Source: an uncultured Collinsella sp. (lineage in GTDB: Bacteria > Actinomycetota > Coriobacteriia > Coriobacteriales > Coriobacteriaceae). From it: 44,983 bases of DNA. Under the pieces are notes generated by a model, which was given only the letters and a program-made list of their open reading frames with translations, made no database searches and had not been told where the DNA came from. The position numbers and the translations under genes are program-made. Of this stretch, positions 15,130-22,905 are shown in pieces. The stretch is from the NCBI GenBank assembly GCA_900542555.1, contig UQNU01000011.1, positions 1-44,983 of the forward strand, in the 5' to 3' direction. Position 1 is the first letter of the stretch, and the number at the start of each line of letters is the position of its first letter.

Positions 15130-16320
15130 ATGGCCAAAGAGAAGTTTGAGCGCACTAAGCCGCATGTTAACATCGGCACCATTGGTCACGTCGACCACGG
15201 CAAGACCACGCTGACCGCTGCCATCACCAAGGTTCTCTCCGAGACCGAGGGCTGCAAGGCTGACTTCACTGCGTTCGAGAACATCGACAAGGCTCCCGAG
15301 GAGCGCGAGCGCGGCATTACGATCTCCGTCTCCCACGTTGAGTACGAGACCGCTGCCCGTCACTACGCTCACGTTGACTGCCCGGGCCACGCTGACTACG
15401 TCAAGAACATGATCTCTGGTGCTGCTCAGATGGACGGCGCTATCCTGGTCATCGCCGCTACCGACGGCCCCATGGCTCAGACCCGCGAGCACATCCTGCT
15501 CGCCCGTCAGGTCGGCGTTCCCTACATCGTCGTCTTCCTGAACAAGTGCGACATGGTCGACGATGACGAGCTCATCGACCTCGTCGAGATGGAGACCCGT
15601 GAGCTCCTCTCCGAGTACGATTTCCCCGGCGACGACATCCCCGTCATCCGTGGTTCCGCTCTGGGCGCTCTCGAGGGCGACGCCAAGTGGATGGACGCCA
15701 TCCGCGAGCTCATGAAGGCTGTCGACGAGTACATCCCGACGCCTGCTCGTAACAACGACCTCCCGTTCCTGATGGCCGTTGAGGACGTTATGACCATCTC
15801 CGGCCGTGGTACCGTTGCTACCGGCCGTGTCGAGCGCGGTGAGCTCAAGCTCAACGAGCCCGTCGAGATCGTCGGCATCAAGGATACCCAGAACACCGTC
15901 GTTACCGGTATCGAGATGTTCCGTAAGTCCATGGACTTCTGCGAGGCTGGCGACAACGTCGGTCTGCTGCTCCGCGGCATCAAGCGTGAGGACATCGAGC
16001 GCGGCCAGGTTCTCTGCAAGCCCGGTTCGGTTACCCCGCACACCAAGTTCACCGGCGAGATTTACGTTCTGACCAAGGAGGAGGGCGGCCGTCACACCCC
16101 GTTCTTCGATGGTTATCGTCCTCAGTTCTACTTCCGTACCACCGACGTTACCGGTACGGTCAAGCTCCCCGAGGGCACCGAGATGGCTATGCCTGGTGAC
16201 CACATCACCATCGAGGGCGACCTCATCCACCCGATCGCCATGGAGGAGGGCCTGCGCTTCGCTATCCGCGAGGGCGGCCACACCGTCGGTTCGGGCATCG
16301 TCTCCACGATCATTGAGTAA
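15130..16320 (+). CDS. tuf: elongation factor Tu
   Basis: A 396-residue EF-Tu, the GTPase that delivers aminoacyl-tRNA to the ribosome. The P-loop GHVDHGKT (19-26), DCPGH, NKCD and the switch region with RGITI are all present, followed by the two beta-barrel domains. The start at 15130 gives the standard MAKEKFERTKPHVN N-terminus with GAGGAGG upstream; an upstream ATG at 15061 is rejected. Codon use is strongly biased (CTC, GTC, AAG, CGT), as in highly expressed genes. It is co-transcribed with the tRNAs upstream and followed by a terminator. It is not next to fusA here. Confidence 0.98.
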   Translation: MAKEKFERTKPHVNIGTIGHVDHGKTTLTAAITKVLSETEGCKADFTAFENIDKAPEERERGITISVSHVEYETAARHYAHVDCPGHADYVKNMISGAAQMDGAILVIAATDGPMAQTREHILLARQVGVPYIVVFLNKCDMVDDDELIDLVEMETRELLSEYDFPGDDIPVIRGSALGALEGDAKWMDAIRELMKAVDEYIPTPARNNDLPFLMAVEDVMTISGRGTVATGRVERGELKLNEPVEIVGIKDTQNTVVTGIEMFRKSMDFCEAGDNVGLLLRGIKREDIERGQVLCKPGSVTPHTKFTGEIYVLTKEEGGRHTPFFDGYRPQFYFRTTDVTGTVKLPEGTEMAMPGDHITIEGDLIHPIAMEEGLRFAIREGGHTVGSGIVSTIIE

Positions 16321-16348
16321 ATTAGCTCTTTGATATAGCTGACTTAGA

Positions 16349-16384
16349 GAACCCGGCACTTATATGGGTGCCGGGTTCTTTTCT
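16349..16384 (+). terminator. terminator of tuf
   Basis: An 11-bp stem GAACCCGGCAC / GTGCCGGGTTC (16349-16359 / 16368-16378) followed by TTTTCT. Confidence 0.9.
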
Positions 16385-16514
16385 GCAATGGATATTGAGC
16401 CGTTGCTGGTGTCGAGAGGATCGATAATGGTCCTGGATGCACCGTCGATTAGCTCTCGATGGCTTCATTGATGTGTTCCAAATATGAATGGATCCACCGA
16501 GAACCAATTGACTC

Positions 16515-16554
16515 GAGGTTTTCATTGACAGCACTTACGTGGAGCTGATAAAGT
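16515..16554 (+). promoter_or_regulatory. promoter of rpmG-trnW-secE-nusG
   Basis: A -35 TTGACA (16525-16530) and a -10 TAAAGT (16549-16554) with an 18-bp spacer. GAGGTTTTCATTGACAGC (16515-16532) matches the tRNA/tuf promoter (14684-14701) at all but one base. In the remainder of 16385-16514 I see nothing definite. Confidence 0.8.
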
Positions 16555-16599
16555 AACAACTCGTGCCCGTACGGGGCGGAAATGAAAGGTTCAGGATAC

Positions 16600-16749
16600 A
16601 TGCGTACTCTAGTTACTCTTGCGTGCACTGAGTGCAAGCGCCGCAACTATACGACCACCAAGAACAAGTCGACCATGCCTGATCGTATGGAGATCAAGAA
16701 GTATTGCCCCTGGTGCCGTCACCACACGCTGCACAAAGAGACTCGCTAG
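16600..16749 (+). CDS. rpmG: 50S ribosomal protein L33
   Basis: A 49-residue L33 of the large ribosomal subunit. It has the zinc-ribbon cysteine pairs CTEC (near residue 9) and CPWC (near 36) and the KNRRNYTTTKNK-like centre (KRRNYTTTKNK). It ends KETR, as usual. The cysteine-containing (zinc-binding, C+) form is the one expected under zinc-replete conditions. AGGA lies just upstream of the ATG. The position before tRNA-Trp, secE and nusG is the conserved one. Confidence 0.95.
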   Translation: MRTLVTLACTECKRRNYTTTKNKSTMPDRMEIKKYCPWCRHHTLHKETR

Positions 16750-16762
16750 TCTTTAGTCACAT

Positions 16763-16838
16763 ACGCCAGTAGTTCAATTGGTAGAGCATCGGTCTCCAAA
16801 ACCGAGTGTTGAGGGTTCGAGTCCTTCCTGGCGTGCCA
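16763..16838 (+). tRNA. tRNA-Trp (anticodon CCA)
   Basis: Acceptor ACGCCAG / CTGGCGT, D arm GTTC/GAGC, anticodon loop TCTCCAAAA with CCA, T loop TTCGAGT, encoded CCA after discriminator G. It lies between rpmG and secE, as in many Gram-positives. Confidence 0.95.
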
Positions 16839-16847
16839 GTCATTAAT

Positions 16848-16878
16848 CCGTAAGCTCCCACTTGGGGGCTTACGGTTT
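16848..16878 (+). terminator. hairpin between tRNA-Trp and secE
   Basis: Stem CCGTAAGC-(T)-CCC / GGGGCTTACGG (16848-16875) followed by TTT only. It could be a weak terminator or attenuator letting some transcription through to secE-nusG, for which I see no separate promoter. Confidence 0.6.
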
Positions 16879-16914
16879 ACTCATGTATAAGCGCATTGCG
16901 CGGAGGTAACCCAA

Positions 16915-17253
16915 ATGGCCAACAAGAAGAACAAGAAGAAGGCTCAGCAGCCGGCACCTGCCAACAGCGCTGCCGCCAACTCCAAGGTTGAGGCCAAGAA
17001 GGCCGTTGCCAAGAAGAACGAGAAGGCTGCGAAGTCCAAGAAGAACGAGAAGCCTGGTTTCTTCGCCCGCACCAAGAAGTATTTCGCTTCGGTCAAGTCC
17101 GAGATGAAGCGTGTCACGTGGCCCGATAAGAAGGAGCTCGTGAACTACTCGGTCGTCGTCTGCGCTTCTCTGGTCGTCGTCGGCGTCGTCATCGCTCTGC
17201 TCGATGCTGGCTTTGGCGAGGCTCTTGCTCTGTTCTCTGGATTGAGGGGCTAA
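16915..17253 (+). CDS. secE: preprotein translocase subunit SecE
   Basis: A 112-residue SecE, the clamp subunit of the SecYEG translocon. A lysine/alanine-rich cytosolic extension of about 55 residues precedes the conserved amphipathic segment (KSEMKRVTWPDKKELVNYS, about 62-80). A single membrane span follows (VVVCASLVVVGVVIALLDA), then a short outer tail. The single-span short form is normal for Gram-positives; the N-terminal extension is typical of actinobacteria. AGGAGGT-like sequence (GGAGGTAA) precedes the ATG. nusG begins three bases after the stop. Confidence 0.95.
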   Translation: MANKKNKKKAQQPAPANSAAANSKVEAKKAVAKKNEKAAKSKKNEKPGFFARTKKYFASVKSEMKRVTWPDKKELVNYSVVVCASLVVVGVVIALLDAGFGEALALFSGLRG

Positions 17254-17256
17254 ACC

Positions 17257-17793
17257 ATGTCTAAGCGTTGGTACGTCGTTCACACTTACTCCGGATACGA
17301 GAACCGCGTAAAGTCCGATCTCGAGCATCGTATCGAGACCATGGGCATGCAGGACCGTATCTTTGATATCGAGATTCCTATGGAGCGCGTCACCGAGATT
17401 AAAGAGGGTGGCAAGCGCGAGACCAAGGATTCCAAGATTTTCCCGGGTTATGTCCTGGTCCGCATGGAGATGGATGACGATGCTTGGACGTGTGTTCGCA
17501 ACACGCCCGGCGTCACCGGCTTCCTGGGCGGCAACGGTAAGCCCGCACCGCTTTCCCGCGATGAGTACAATAAGATGACTCGTCGTCCCGGTAAGGGCGA
17601 TTCGCCCAAGCGCACCTCGGTTGATATTCAGGTCGGCACGTCCGTCCGCGTCACCGATGGCCCGCTTACCGACTTTGATGGCAAGGTCTCCGAGGTTAAC
17701 ACCGAGGCTGGCAAGCTCAAGGTCACGCTGATGATCTTTGGCCGCGAGACTCCGGTTGAGCTCGACTTTAACCAGGTCGCTGTCATCGCTTAA
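17257..17793 (+). CDS. nusG: transcription termination/antitermination factor NusG
   Basis: A 178-residue NusG, which binds RNA polymerase and links it to Rho, NusE or the ribosome. The N-terminal NGN domain (WYVVHTYSGYENRVKSDLEHR) and a C-terminal KOW domain (VTDGPLTDFDGKVSEVNTEAGKLKVTLMIFGRETPVELDF) are complete. The actinobacterial insert between domains is short. It is in operon with secE and followed, after a 120-bp spacer without clear signals, by rplK. Confidence 0.97.
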   Translation: MSKRWYVVHTYSGYENRVKSDLEHRIETMGMQDRIFDIEIPMERVTEIKEGGKRETKDSKIFPGYVLVRMEMDDDAWTCVRNTPGVTGFLGGNGKPAPLSRDEYNKMTRRPGKGDSPKRTSVDIQVGTSVRVTDGPLTDFDGKVSEVNTEAGKLKVTLMIFGRETPVELDFNQVAVIA

Positions 17794-17913
17794 GTTTTCG
17801 TCCGTTCGCGCGAGCGTGCTTCTTCTGTGACTGCTCATCTCAGGAGTGCTTCTAACACGTGCGTGCTTACGATATAGCAAGTACTTCACACTCGTGATTC
17901 GAAAGGAATGACC

Positions 17914-18342
17914 ATGGCTGAGAAGAAGGTTGCCAACGTCATTAAGCTCCAGATTCCTGCTGGTGCAGCTAACCCCGCTCCTCCCGTCGGCCCCGCCCTG
18001 GGCGCTGCTGGCGTGAACATCATGCAGTTCTGCCAGGCCTTTAACGCCGAGACGCAGGACAAGAAGGGCGACATCATCCCCGTTGAGATCTCTGTCTACG
18101 AGGATAAGTCCTTCTCCTTCATCACCAAGACCCCGCCGGCGGCTCACCTCATCAAGAAGGAGCTGAACCTCAAGTCTGGTTCCGCTAAGCCCCAGGCCGA
18201 CAAGGTTGGTCAGCTCTCCCATGAGCAGCTCACCAAGATTGCCGAGATCAAGATGCCGGACCTCAATGCCAACGACATTGACGCCGCCAAGAAGATCATC
18301 GCCGGTACCGCCCGTTCCATGGGCGTCACCATCGCTGAGTAG
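17914..18342 (+). CDS. rplK: 50S ribosomal protein L11
   Basis: A 142-residue L11 of the GTPase-associated centre. The proline-rich N-terminal domain (QIPAGAANPAPPVGPALGAAGVNIMQFC) and the C-terminal rRNA-binding domain (SARSMGVTIAE-type end, TARSMGVTI) are complete. The start at 17914 is preferred: the ATG two codons earlier touches the AAAGGA ribosome binding site, while this one is about seven bases away and gives the standard MAEKKV start. rplA follows after 117 bases. Confidence 0.97.
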   Translation: MAEKKVANVIKLQIPAGAANPAPPVGPALGAAGVNIMQFCQAFNAETQDKKGDIIPVEISVYEDKSFSFITKTPPAAHLIKKELNLKSGSAKPQADKVGQLSHEQLTKIAEIKMPDLNANDIDAAKKIIAGTARSMGVTIAE

Positions 18343-18369
18343 CGATTTCTTATGGTAACGACGGGTGCT

Positions 18370-18425
18370 CCGACCGGGGCGCCCGTTAAATGTGTGCAAT
18401 AGGGCACACGATACGATGTGGGAGG
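18370..18425 (+). other. hairpins in the rplK-rplA spacer
   Basis: ACGGGTGCTCC / GGGGCGCCCGT (about 18360-18387) and GTGTGC / GCACAC (about 18391-18409) can form consecutive stem-loops. No T-run follows. They may modulate rplA expression or be an L1-binding mimic, but I cannot identify the L1 motif with confidence. Confidence 0.3.
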
Positions 18426-18459
18426 GCTCACGCCCGTTTAACCACAGGAGGTAATGCAC

Positions 18460-19167
18460 ATGGCTAAGCATGGTAAGAGCTATAACGCCGCTGCCGAGAA
18501 GATCGACCGCGCCACGCTCTACACCCCCCTTCAGGCTGCCAAGCTCATCAAGGAGCTCGACACCGCCAAGTTCGACGAGACCGTCGAGGCCCACTTCCGT
18601 CTGGGCATCGATACTCGTAAGGCTGACCAGAACATCCGTGGTTCCATCTCCCTGCCCCACGGCACCGGCAAGACCGTTCGTGTTGCCGTCTTCGCCGAGG
18701 GCGAGAAGGCCCGCGAGGCCGAGGCTGCCGGCGCCGACATCATCGGTTCCGACGAGCTCGTCGCCCAGATTCAGAAGGGCGAGATCAACTTCGACGCCGC
18801 TATTGCTACGCCGAACATGATGGCCAAGGTTGGCCGCATCGGTAAGATCCTTGGTCCCCGTGGCCTCATGCCGAACCCCAAGCTTGGCACCGTGACCATG
18901 GACGTCGCCAAGATGGTCTCCGAGCTCAAGGCTGGCCGCGTTGAGTACCGCGCTGACCGCTATGGCATCTGCCACGTGCCCCTGGGCAAGAAGTCCTTCT
19001 CTGAGCAGCAGCTCGTTGAGAACTACGCTGCCCTGTACACCGAGATTCTGCGCGTCAAGCCCTCTTCTGCTAAGGGCAAGTACGTCAAGTCCATCTCCGT
19101 GTCTTCCACCATGGGCCCTGGCGTCAAGGTCGATCCCGCTGTCCAGCGTGACTTCCTGGCTGAGTAA
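18460..19167 (+). CDS. rplA: 50S ribosomal protein L1
   Basis: A 235-residue L1 of the ribosomal L1 stalk, and in many bacteria a translational repressor of its own operon. The conserved GRIGKILGPRGLMPNPKLGTV loop and the RVEYRADRYGICHVPLGK segment are complete. The second of two in-frame ATGs (18460) is chosen because AGGAGG is eight bases upstream; the first is only two bases away. It is the last gene of this ribosomal block. rplJ, normally next, lies 22 kb downstream. Confidence 0.97.
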   Translation: MAKHGKSYNAAAEKIDRATLYTPLQAAKLIKELDTAKFDETVEAHFRLGIDTRKADQNIRGSISLPHGTGKTVRVAVFAEGEKAREAEAAGADIIGSDELVAQIQKGEINFDAAIATPNMMAKVGRIGKILGPRGLMPNPKLGTVTMDVAKMVSELKAGRVEYRADRYGICHVPLGKKSFSEQQLVENYAALYTEILRVKPSSAKGKYVKSISVSSTMGPGVKVDPAVQRDFLAE

Positions 19168-19203
19168 CTGCTAGTTACTGCCTGATCAAAGCAAGCATTG
19201 CTA

Positions 19204-19244
19204 AAGAAACCCGGTTCTGCCTTGTGCAGGACCGGGTTTCTTGC
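19204..19244 (+). terminator. terminator of rplKA
   Basis: A 17-bp stem (19204-19220 / 19226-19242, AAGAAACCCGGT...ACCGGGTTTCTT) with a 5-base loop, 37 bases after the rplA stop codon. Confidence 0.9.
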
Positions 19245-19255
19245 TATCGCGTCAA

Positions 19256-19294
19256 AACCACCACAAAGGGGACGGTGTCCCCTTTGTGGTGGTT
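19256..19294 (-). terminator. CCACCACAAAGG hairpin at the end of the phosphoesterase operon
   Basis: A perfect 18-bp stem (19256-19273 / 19277-19294) with a GGT loop. On the minus strand the last two bases of the gene's TAA stop start the stem, and GGTTTTGAC ends it. It is the first of four related hairpins in the window. Confidence 0.75.
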
Positions 19295-20003
19295 ACCAGG
19301 GTGTTCTGGCGGTTGAGGACTCTATGGCTTCGTGGCGTTTGAGCTCGCGGCGCATGGTTTGTGAGTTGAGCCAGGCTGCTTGCCAGCCGCGGATGGGGTA
19401 GTGCGTCTGGTCGAGCTCAAACTGCGTATAGCCGCAGGCGTTGATGATCGTCGTTCCACACACATGCTGACGCTCGCGCTGAAAATCGCAACCGTAGCTT
19501 TGGTGCACATGCCCGTGCACCATGTAGTCGGGATTCCAGGATTCGAGTGCTGTGTTAAAGCACTCGAATCCTCGATGCGGCAGATCGTCCAGATCACCCA
19601 TACCGGCGGCGGGCGCATGGGTAAGCAGAATGTCGCACCCGCCGACCATTCTAACCTTACGCGACAAATTACGCATGCGTTTGGACATCTCGCGTTCGGT
19701 GTACATGTTGGCGCCGTCGCGATAACGCATGGACCCGCCAAGGCCCGCAATGCGAATCCCTCGGTACGTGTATACGCTGTCTTCCACGCAGATACATCCG
19801 CCCGGTGCATGACGTGCGTAGCGGTCATCGTGATTGCCGCGCACGTAGATGAGCGGTTTGTTGATGACCGTAACCAAAAACTCAAGATAGTCCGGGTCCA
19901 GATCGCCGGCGGACAAAATCAGGTCGACTCCCTCAAAGCGTTCCTTGCGAAAGCACTCCCAAAGGCATCGTTCTTCGGTATCGGCTATGGCAAGGATTTT
20001 CAT
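19293..20003 (-). CDS. calcineurin-like metallophosphoesterase
   Basis: A 236-residue metal-dependent phosphoesterase. The family motifs are visible: GDLDPDY (about 33-39), GNHDD (56-60), THAPAAG, and GHVHQ near 165. The first motif, normally D-x-H, reads ADTEE (7-11), so the usual first histidine ligand is replaced by glutamate or another residue. That points to a subgroup with altered metal binding or substrate. The substrate is unknown. The ATG overlaps the stop of the ParB/BMP gene (ATGA), so the two proteins are translationally coupled and may work together. The TAA stop is embedded in a hairpin terminator. Confidence 0.8.
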   Translation of the reverse strand: MKILAIADTEERCLWECFRKERFEGVDLILSAGDLDPDYLEFLVTVINKPLIYVRGNHDDRYARHAPGGCICVEDSVYTYRGIRIAGLGGSMRYRDGANMYTEREMSKRMRNLSRKVRMVGGCDILLTHAPAAGMGDLDDLPHRGFECFNTALESWNPDYMVHGHVHQSYGCDFQRERQHVCGTTIINACGYTQFELDQTHYPIRGWQAAWLNSQTMRRELKRHEAIESSTARTPW

Positions 20004-21916
20004 AGGGCAGGGACTTTCGGCTCATCGTCGAGCTGCGGAATGGTGCCTACCACGTTGTCCGCCAGCCAATTCATCTCGACAATTTGCGTGCTCGGCAGCG
20101 GAGGGAAGCCTTCGATCTGTACCGCGCCGTTCTGGCTGTGGAGCTCGCCGCCAAAGGGGTTGATGGATCCCTCAACAATGCCGTTGCGGAGCAACTGCAC
20201 GAGTTTGCGCGTCTGGTAGGGAAGGCCCGGAGCGTAACGGATGTCGATAACGCCGGAGCTCATGCCGTACCAGTAGTTGACGGCGCGCACTTGGTTGTCG
20301 TCGCTGGTCTCGTCCCACGTGCCGTGCAGAAGGCTGCGAACGATGAGCTCGTAGTAACGGCCCCAGTTCCATACGGACATGGCGATGCCGGTGACTTTGC
20401 CGTCGACCAAGCGGTGAAGCCCGTAGGCGGTGGGATCTTCCAGCGACTTTGACATATCGGCGCCGGTCATGACGCTCACGCCTTCGCGGCACATGGCCTC
20501 GGCAAGGCCTCCGGCGGGCACATCGCCCCAGGTCAGGATGATTTGCGCACGGGGGTCGAGCAGCGAGGCGCCAATCGCAAAGGCGTTGATCTCGCTGAGT
20601 GCGCCCGAGGCGAAGACCGACGCGTGGTAACCGATGCGGTGGTTGTCCGCCATGCTGGCGGCAAGGGCGCCCAGGAGAAACTTGGCCTCGTACATCTTGC
20701 CAAAGTACGAGCGTACGCTTTGATGGGGAAGGCCGATAGAGCAGTTGAGGAACCGAACCCGGGGATACTCAACGGCAGCCCTGAGCGTGTATTCCATCAG
20801 GCGGTGCGAGGTCGAGAAGATGACGTTTGCTCCATGTTTGACAGCCGTTTCCACGGCGGCGTAGAACACATCCGGATCGTGACAGTCCTCGAACGCCTCG
20901 GTGCGCACGATACCGCCAAAGTGCTCATCGAGATACTGACGCCCTTGGTCGTGCAGGCTGTCCCAGCTCGACGTCGCACAGGGGAACTCATGGATAAAGG
21001 CGATGCGCAGGGGGTTGGCCGTCGAGTAGACGGTCTTGCCCATAAAGAAGTTGAGCACGCCGGAGGTGGACTTGGCGGGCGTCTCCTCCTCGTCGACGCT
21101 CGGTGCTTCGACAAGATCGACTTTGTCCTCGTCATTTTTGCCGGCAATGACCAGCTCGCGCCAAATCTTGCACAGGCGGTTTACGACGATATCCGTCGGC
21201 GTATCCAGCAGGCGGTCCTGGTTGTACACATTGAGGTACACGAGCATGGCGTCGGCAGGCGTAATGTCCAGGTGGTCGCCGCCTGCGCGAAGGTAGGCGC
21301 GCTTAAAGAGCAGGAAGGTGTGGCGCAGGTAGTCGACCTTTTTCTGCGGCCATTTTTCGATAAGGTTCTGACCGAGCATCTTGGCGAGCGTCTCGTAGCT
21401 TCCCTCACGCGAGAACTCGATCTCGTATAGGGGGCAGACGCGCCAAAACGCGCAGAATTCACCGTACAGGCGGCTTTCGACGGAATCCCATGTGCCGGGG
21501 TAGAGACGGGTGACCTTGGCCGAAACCGTCGGGGCGTCCAGGAATTTGAGGACACTGACGCGTTTGTTGCCTTCCTGGACATAGAACCGATGCATGAACT
21601 CGGTGACGATGATGGGGTCGCGATAGCCCTCGGTTACCTGGATGTCGTAGAGGTTGGACCACTTGCGGGCGAACTCGGTGTTAAACGGCAGCAGAGGCAT
21701 AAAGTTACACGAAAAGGCGGACTGACGGCCCTTGGTGACCGTGCCGACGACCATTTCGAGCGGAATATCCCGCAGGCCGACATTCTCTCGCTGACCTAAG
21801 GGGAGCTGAGCAACCAAGCTATCGAGGTCCGTAAGGTATGGATGCTCGCTTTGGCTAATGGCGCGTCGACGTCCTTGCTCGCCGCGCTTGCGTGCTTGAC
21901 GATAGGCCTCTTCCAT
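20000..21916 (-). CDS. ParB-like domain fused to cytosolic BMP-type nucleoside-binding domain
   Basis: A 638-residue fusion without signal peptide or lipobox. The N-terminal half (about 45-260) contains a ParB/sulfiredoxin-like segment (DPIIVTEFMHRFYVQEGNKRV then SVLKFL, about 100-125). The C-terminal half (about 310-560) resembles BMP/PnrA purine-nucleoside binding proteins: PLRIAFIHEF, AVKHGANVIFSTS, AAVEYPRVRFLN, LLGALAASMADNHRIGY. BMP proteins are normally exported lipoproteins feeding an ABC importer; here the domain should be cytosolic. A ligand sensor governing a nucleotide-binding or hydrolysing ParB-like domain is a reasonable inference, not shown. It is coupled by a 4-base overlap to a phosphoesterase. 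GGGAG precedes the ATG. Confidence 0.72.
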   Translation of the reverse strand: MEEAYRQARKRGEQGRRRAISQSEHPYLTDLDSLVAQLPLGQRENVGLRDIPLEMVVGTVTKGRQSAFSCNFMPLLPFNTEFARKWSNLYDIQVTEGYRDPIIVTEFMHRFYVQEGNKRVSVLKFLDAPTVSAKVTRLYPGTWDSVESRLYGEFCAFWRVCPLYEIEFSREGSYETLAKMLGQNLIEKWPQKKVDYLRHTFLLFKRAYLRAGGDHLDITPADAMLVYLNVYNQDRLLDTPTDIVVNRLCKIWRELVIAGKNDEDKVDLVEAPSVDEEETPAKSTSGVLNFFMGKTVYSTANPLRIAFIHEFPCATSSWDSLHDQGRQYLDEHFGGIVRTEAFEDCHDPDVFYAAVETAVKHGANVIFSTSHRLMEYTLRAAVEYPRVRFLNCSIGLPHQSVRSYFGKMYEAKFLLGALAASMADNHRIGYHASVFASGALSEINAFAIGASLLDPRAQIILTWGDVPAGGLAEAMCREGVSVMTGADMSKSLEDPTAYGLHRLVDGKVTGIAMSVWNWGRYYELIVRSLLHGTWDETSDDNQVRAVNYWYGMSSGVIDIRYAPGLPYQTRKLVQLLRNGIVEGSINPFGGELHSQNGAVQIEGFPPLPSTQIVEMNWLADNVVGTIPQLDDEPKVPAL

Positions 21917-21970
21917 AATGTTGCTCCCTTAGTCGTTTAAACAACTATATGAACCATGGTACCACGAATG

Positions 21971-22010
21971 AAAACCACTACAAAGATGCCTGACCCCTTT
22001 GTGGTGGTTT
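21971..22010 (-). terminator. CCACTACAAAG hairpin at the end of mscS
   Basis: Arms AAACCACTACAAAG / CTTTGTGGTGGTTT (21972-21985 / 21997-22010) with a loop containing CTGACCCC. The mscS stop TAA (22011-22009 on minus) overlaps the arm by two bases. Member of the stop-embedded hairpin family. Confidence 0.7.
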
Positions 22011-22776
22011 AGGCGATGATGGGGGCGATGGCGCGGATGCAGGCGTCGGCAGCGGTGAAAGTGGTGCTGTCGTCGCTGACGATAAAGATGATCTTTCCTT
22101 TGATGCCAAAGTCGCCGATTTCGCTAAAGAGCACGTAGGGCTCTTTGTCAAAGCCCGAGATGGGCGAGACGGCCGTTTTGGTTGCGCTCGTGAGCTCGTC
22201 TGCCAGCACGTCAAGGGAAGCCCACTTAGACGTGTCCTTTACGGCAACGGGCACGGCCACGCGTCCAAAGGGCATCAAATGCACGAGCGTGTTCTTGGAG
22301 ATGTTGGAGTTGGGCACAATGATGGTCTGTCCACAGGCATCCTCAATCGTTGTATGACGCCAAGTGATGTCTTGGACCACGCCGGATACGCCGCCGACCT
22401 CGATATTGTCGCCGGGTTTGATGATGCCCATAAAGGTCACTTGCATGCCGCCGATAAGGTTTGACAGCGTGTCCTGAAAGCCGAGCGAGATGGCGATGCC
22501 GCCGACGCCAAGAGCGGCGACGAGCGCGTTTGCGTTAATGCCAAAGCAGTTGTCGAGGATAAAGCTGCCGCCAATCATCCAGATGACGGCGCGCGCGATG
22601 TTGATGAAGATACTTGATGCCGGAAGCGGGTTATCGTCTCGGTTAAGCAGATGGTTCAGGGTCTTGGATACGACCTTGGCGGCGACGGCGGTGCCTATCG
22701 CCAAGATGACGGCCCAGATGATGTTGTGGACCCACCGTTGCTCAAAGAAATGAAGAATCGGCTCAAACAATTCCAT
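22009..22776 (-). CDS. MscS-family mechanosensitive ion channel
   Basis: A 255-residue small-conductance mechanosensitive channel that opens under membrane tension during hypo-osmotic shock. Three membrane spans are visible in the first 115 residues. The pore helix ALVAALGVGGIAISLGFQDTL is rich in Gly and Ala, followed by the cytosolic vestibule with GDNIEVGGVSGVVQDITWRHT. It lacks the long C-terminal cage helices of larger members. The ATG at 22776 is preferred over 22821 because AGGAGG precedes it by ten bases and the extension is not family-like. It is monocistronic, with hairpins on both sides. Confidence 0.9.
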   Translation of the reverse strand: MELFEPILHFFEQRWVHNIIWAVILAIGTAVAAKVVSKTLNHLLNRDDNPLPASSIFINIARAVIWMIGGSFILDNCFGINANALVAALGVGGIAISLGFQDTLSNLIGGMQVTFMGIIKPGDNIEVGGVSGVVQDITWRHTTIEDACGQTIIVPNSNISKNTLVHLMPFGRVAVPVAVKDTSKWASLDVLADELTSATKTAVSPISGFDKEPYVLFSEIGDFGIKGKIIFIVSDDSTTFTAADACIRAIAPIIA

Positions 22777-22820
22777 GTAGGGAAAACCTCCTAATGATCG
22801 TCCAACCATGATACCCACCA

Positions 22821-22854
22821 AGAAGCCCGTCCGATCAAATTCGGACGGGCTTCT
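22821..22854 (-). terminator. terminator after the 5'-nucleotidase
   Basis: A perfect 14-bp stem AGAAGCCCGTCCGA / TCGGACGGGCTTCT with a 6-base loop, about 50 bases beyond the minus-strand stop. The T-run is short (TTCTT). Confidence 0.75.
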
Positions 22855-22905
22855 GTGCTCGATATAAGGTTTACGCGGCGGGGCTGCAAGGCCCGGCGGT
22901 GTAGC

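Noticed and set aside
16870..18975. 701-codon open frame on the minus strand
   Set aside because: It is antisense to secE, nusG, rplK and rplA, whose proteins are unmistakable. Long antisense frames are expected in GC-rich DNA.
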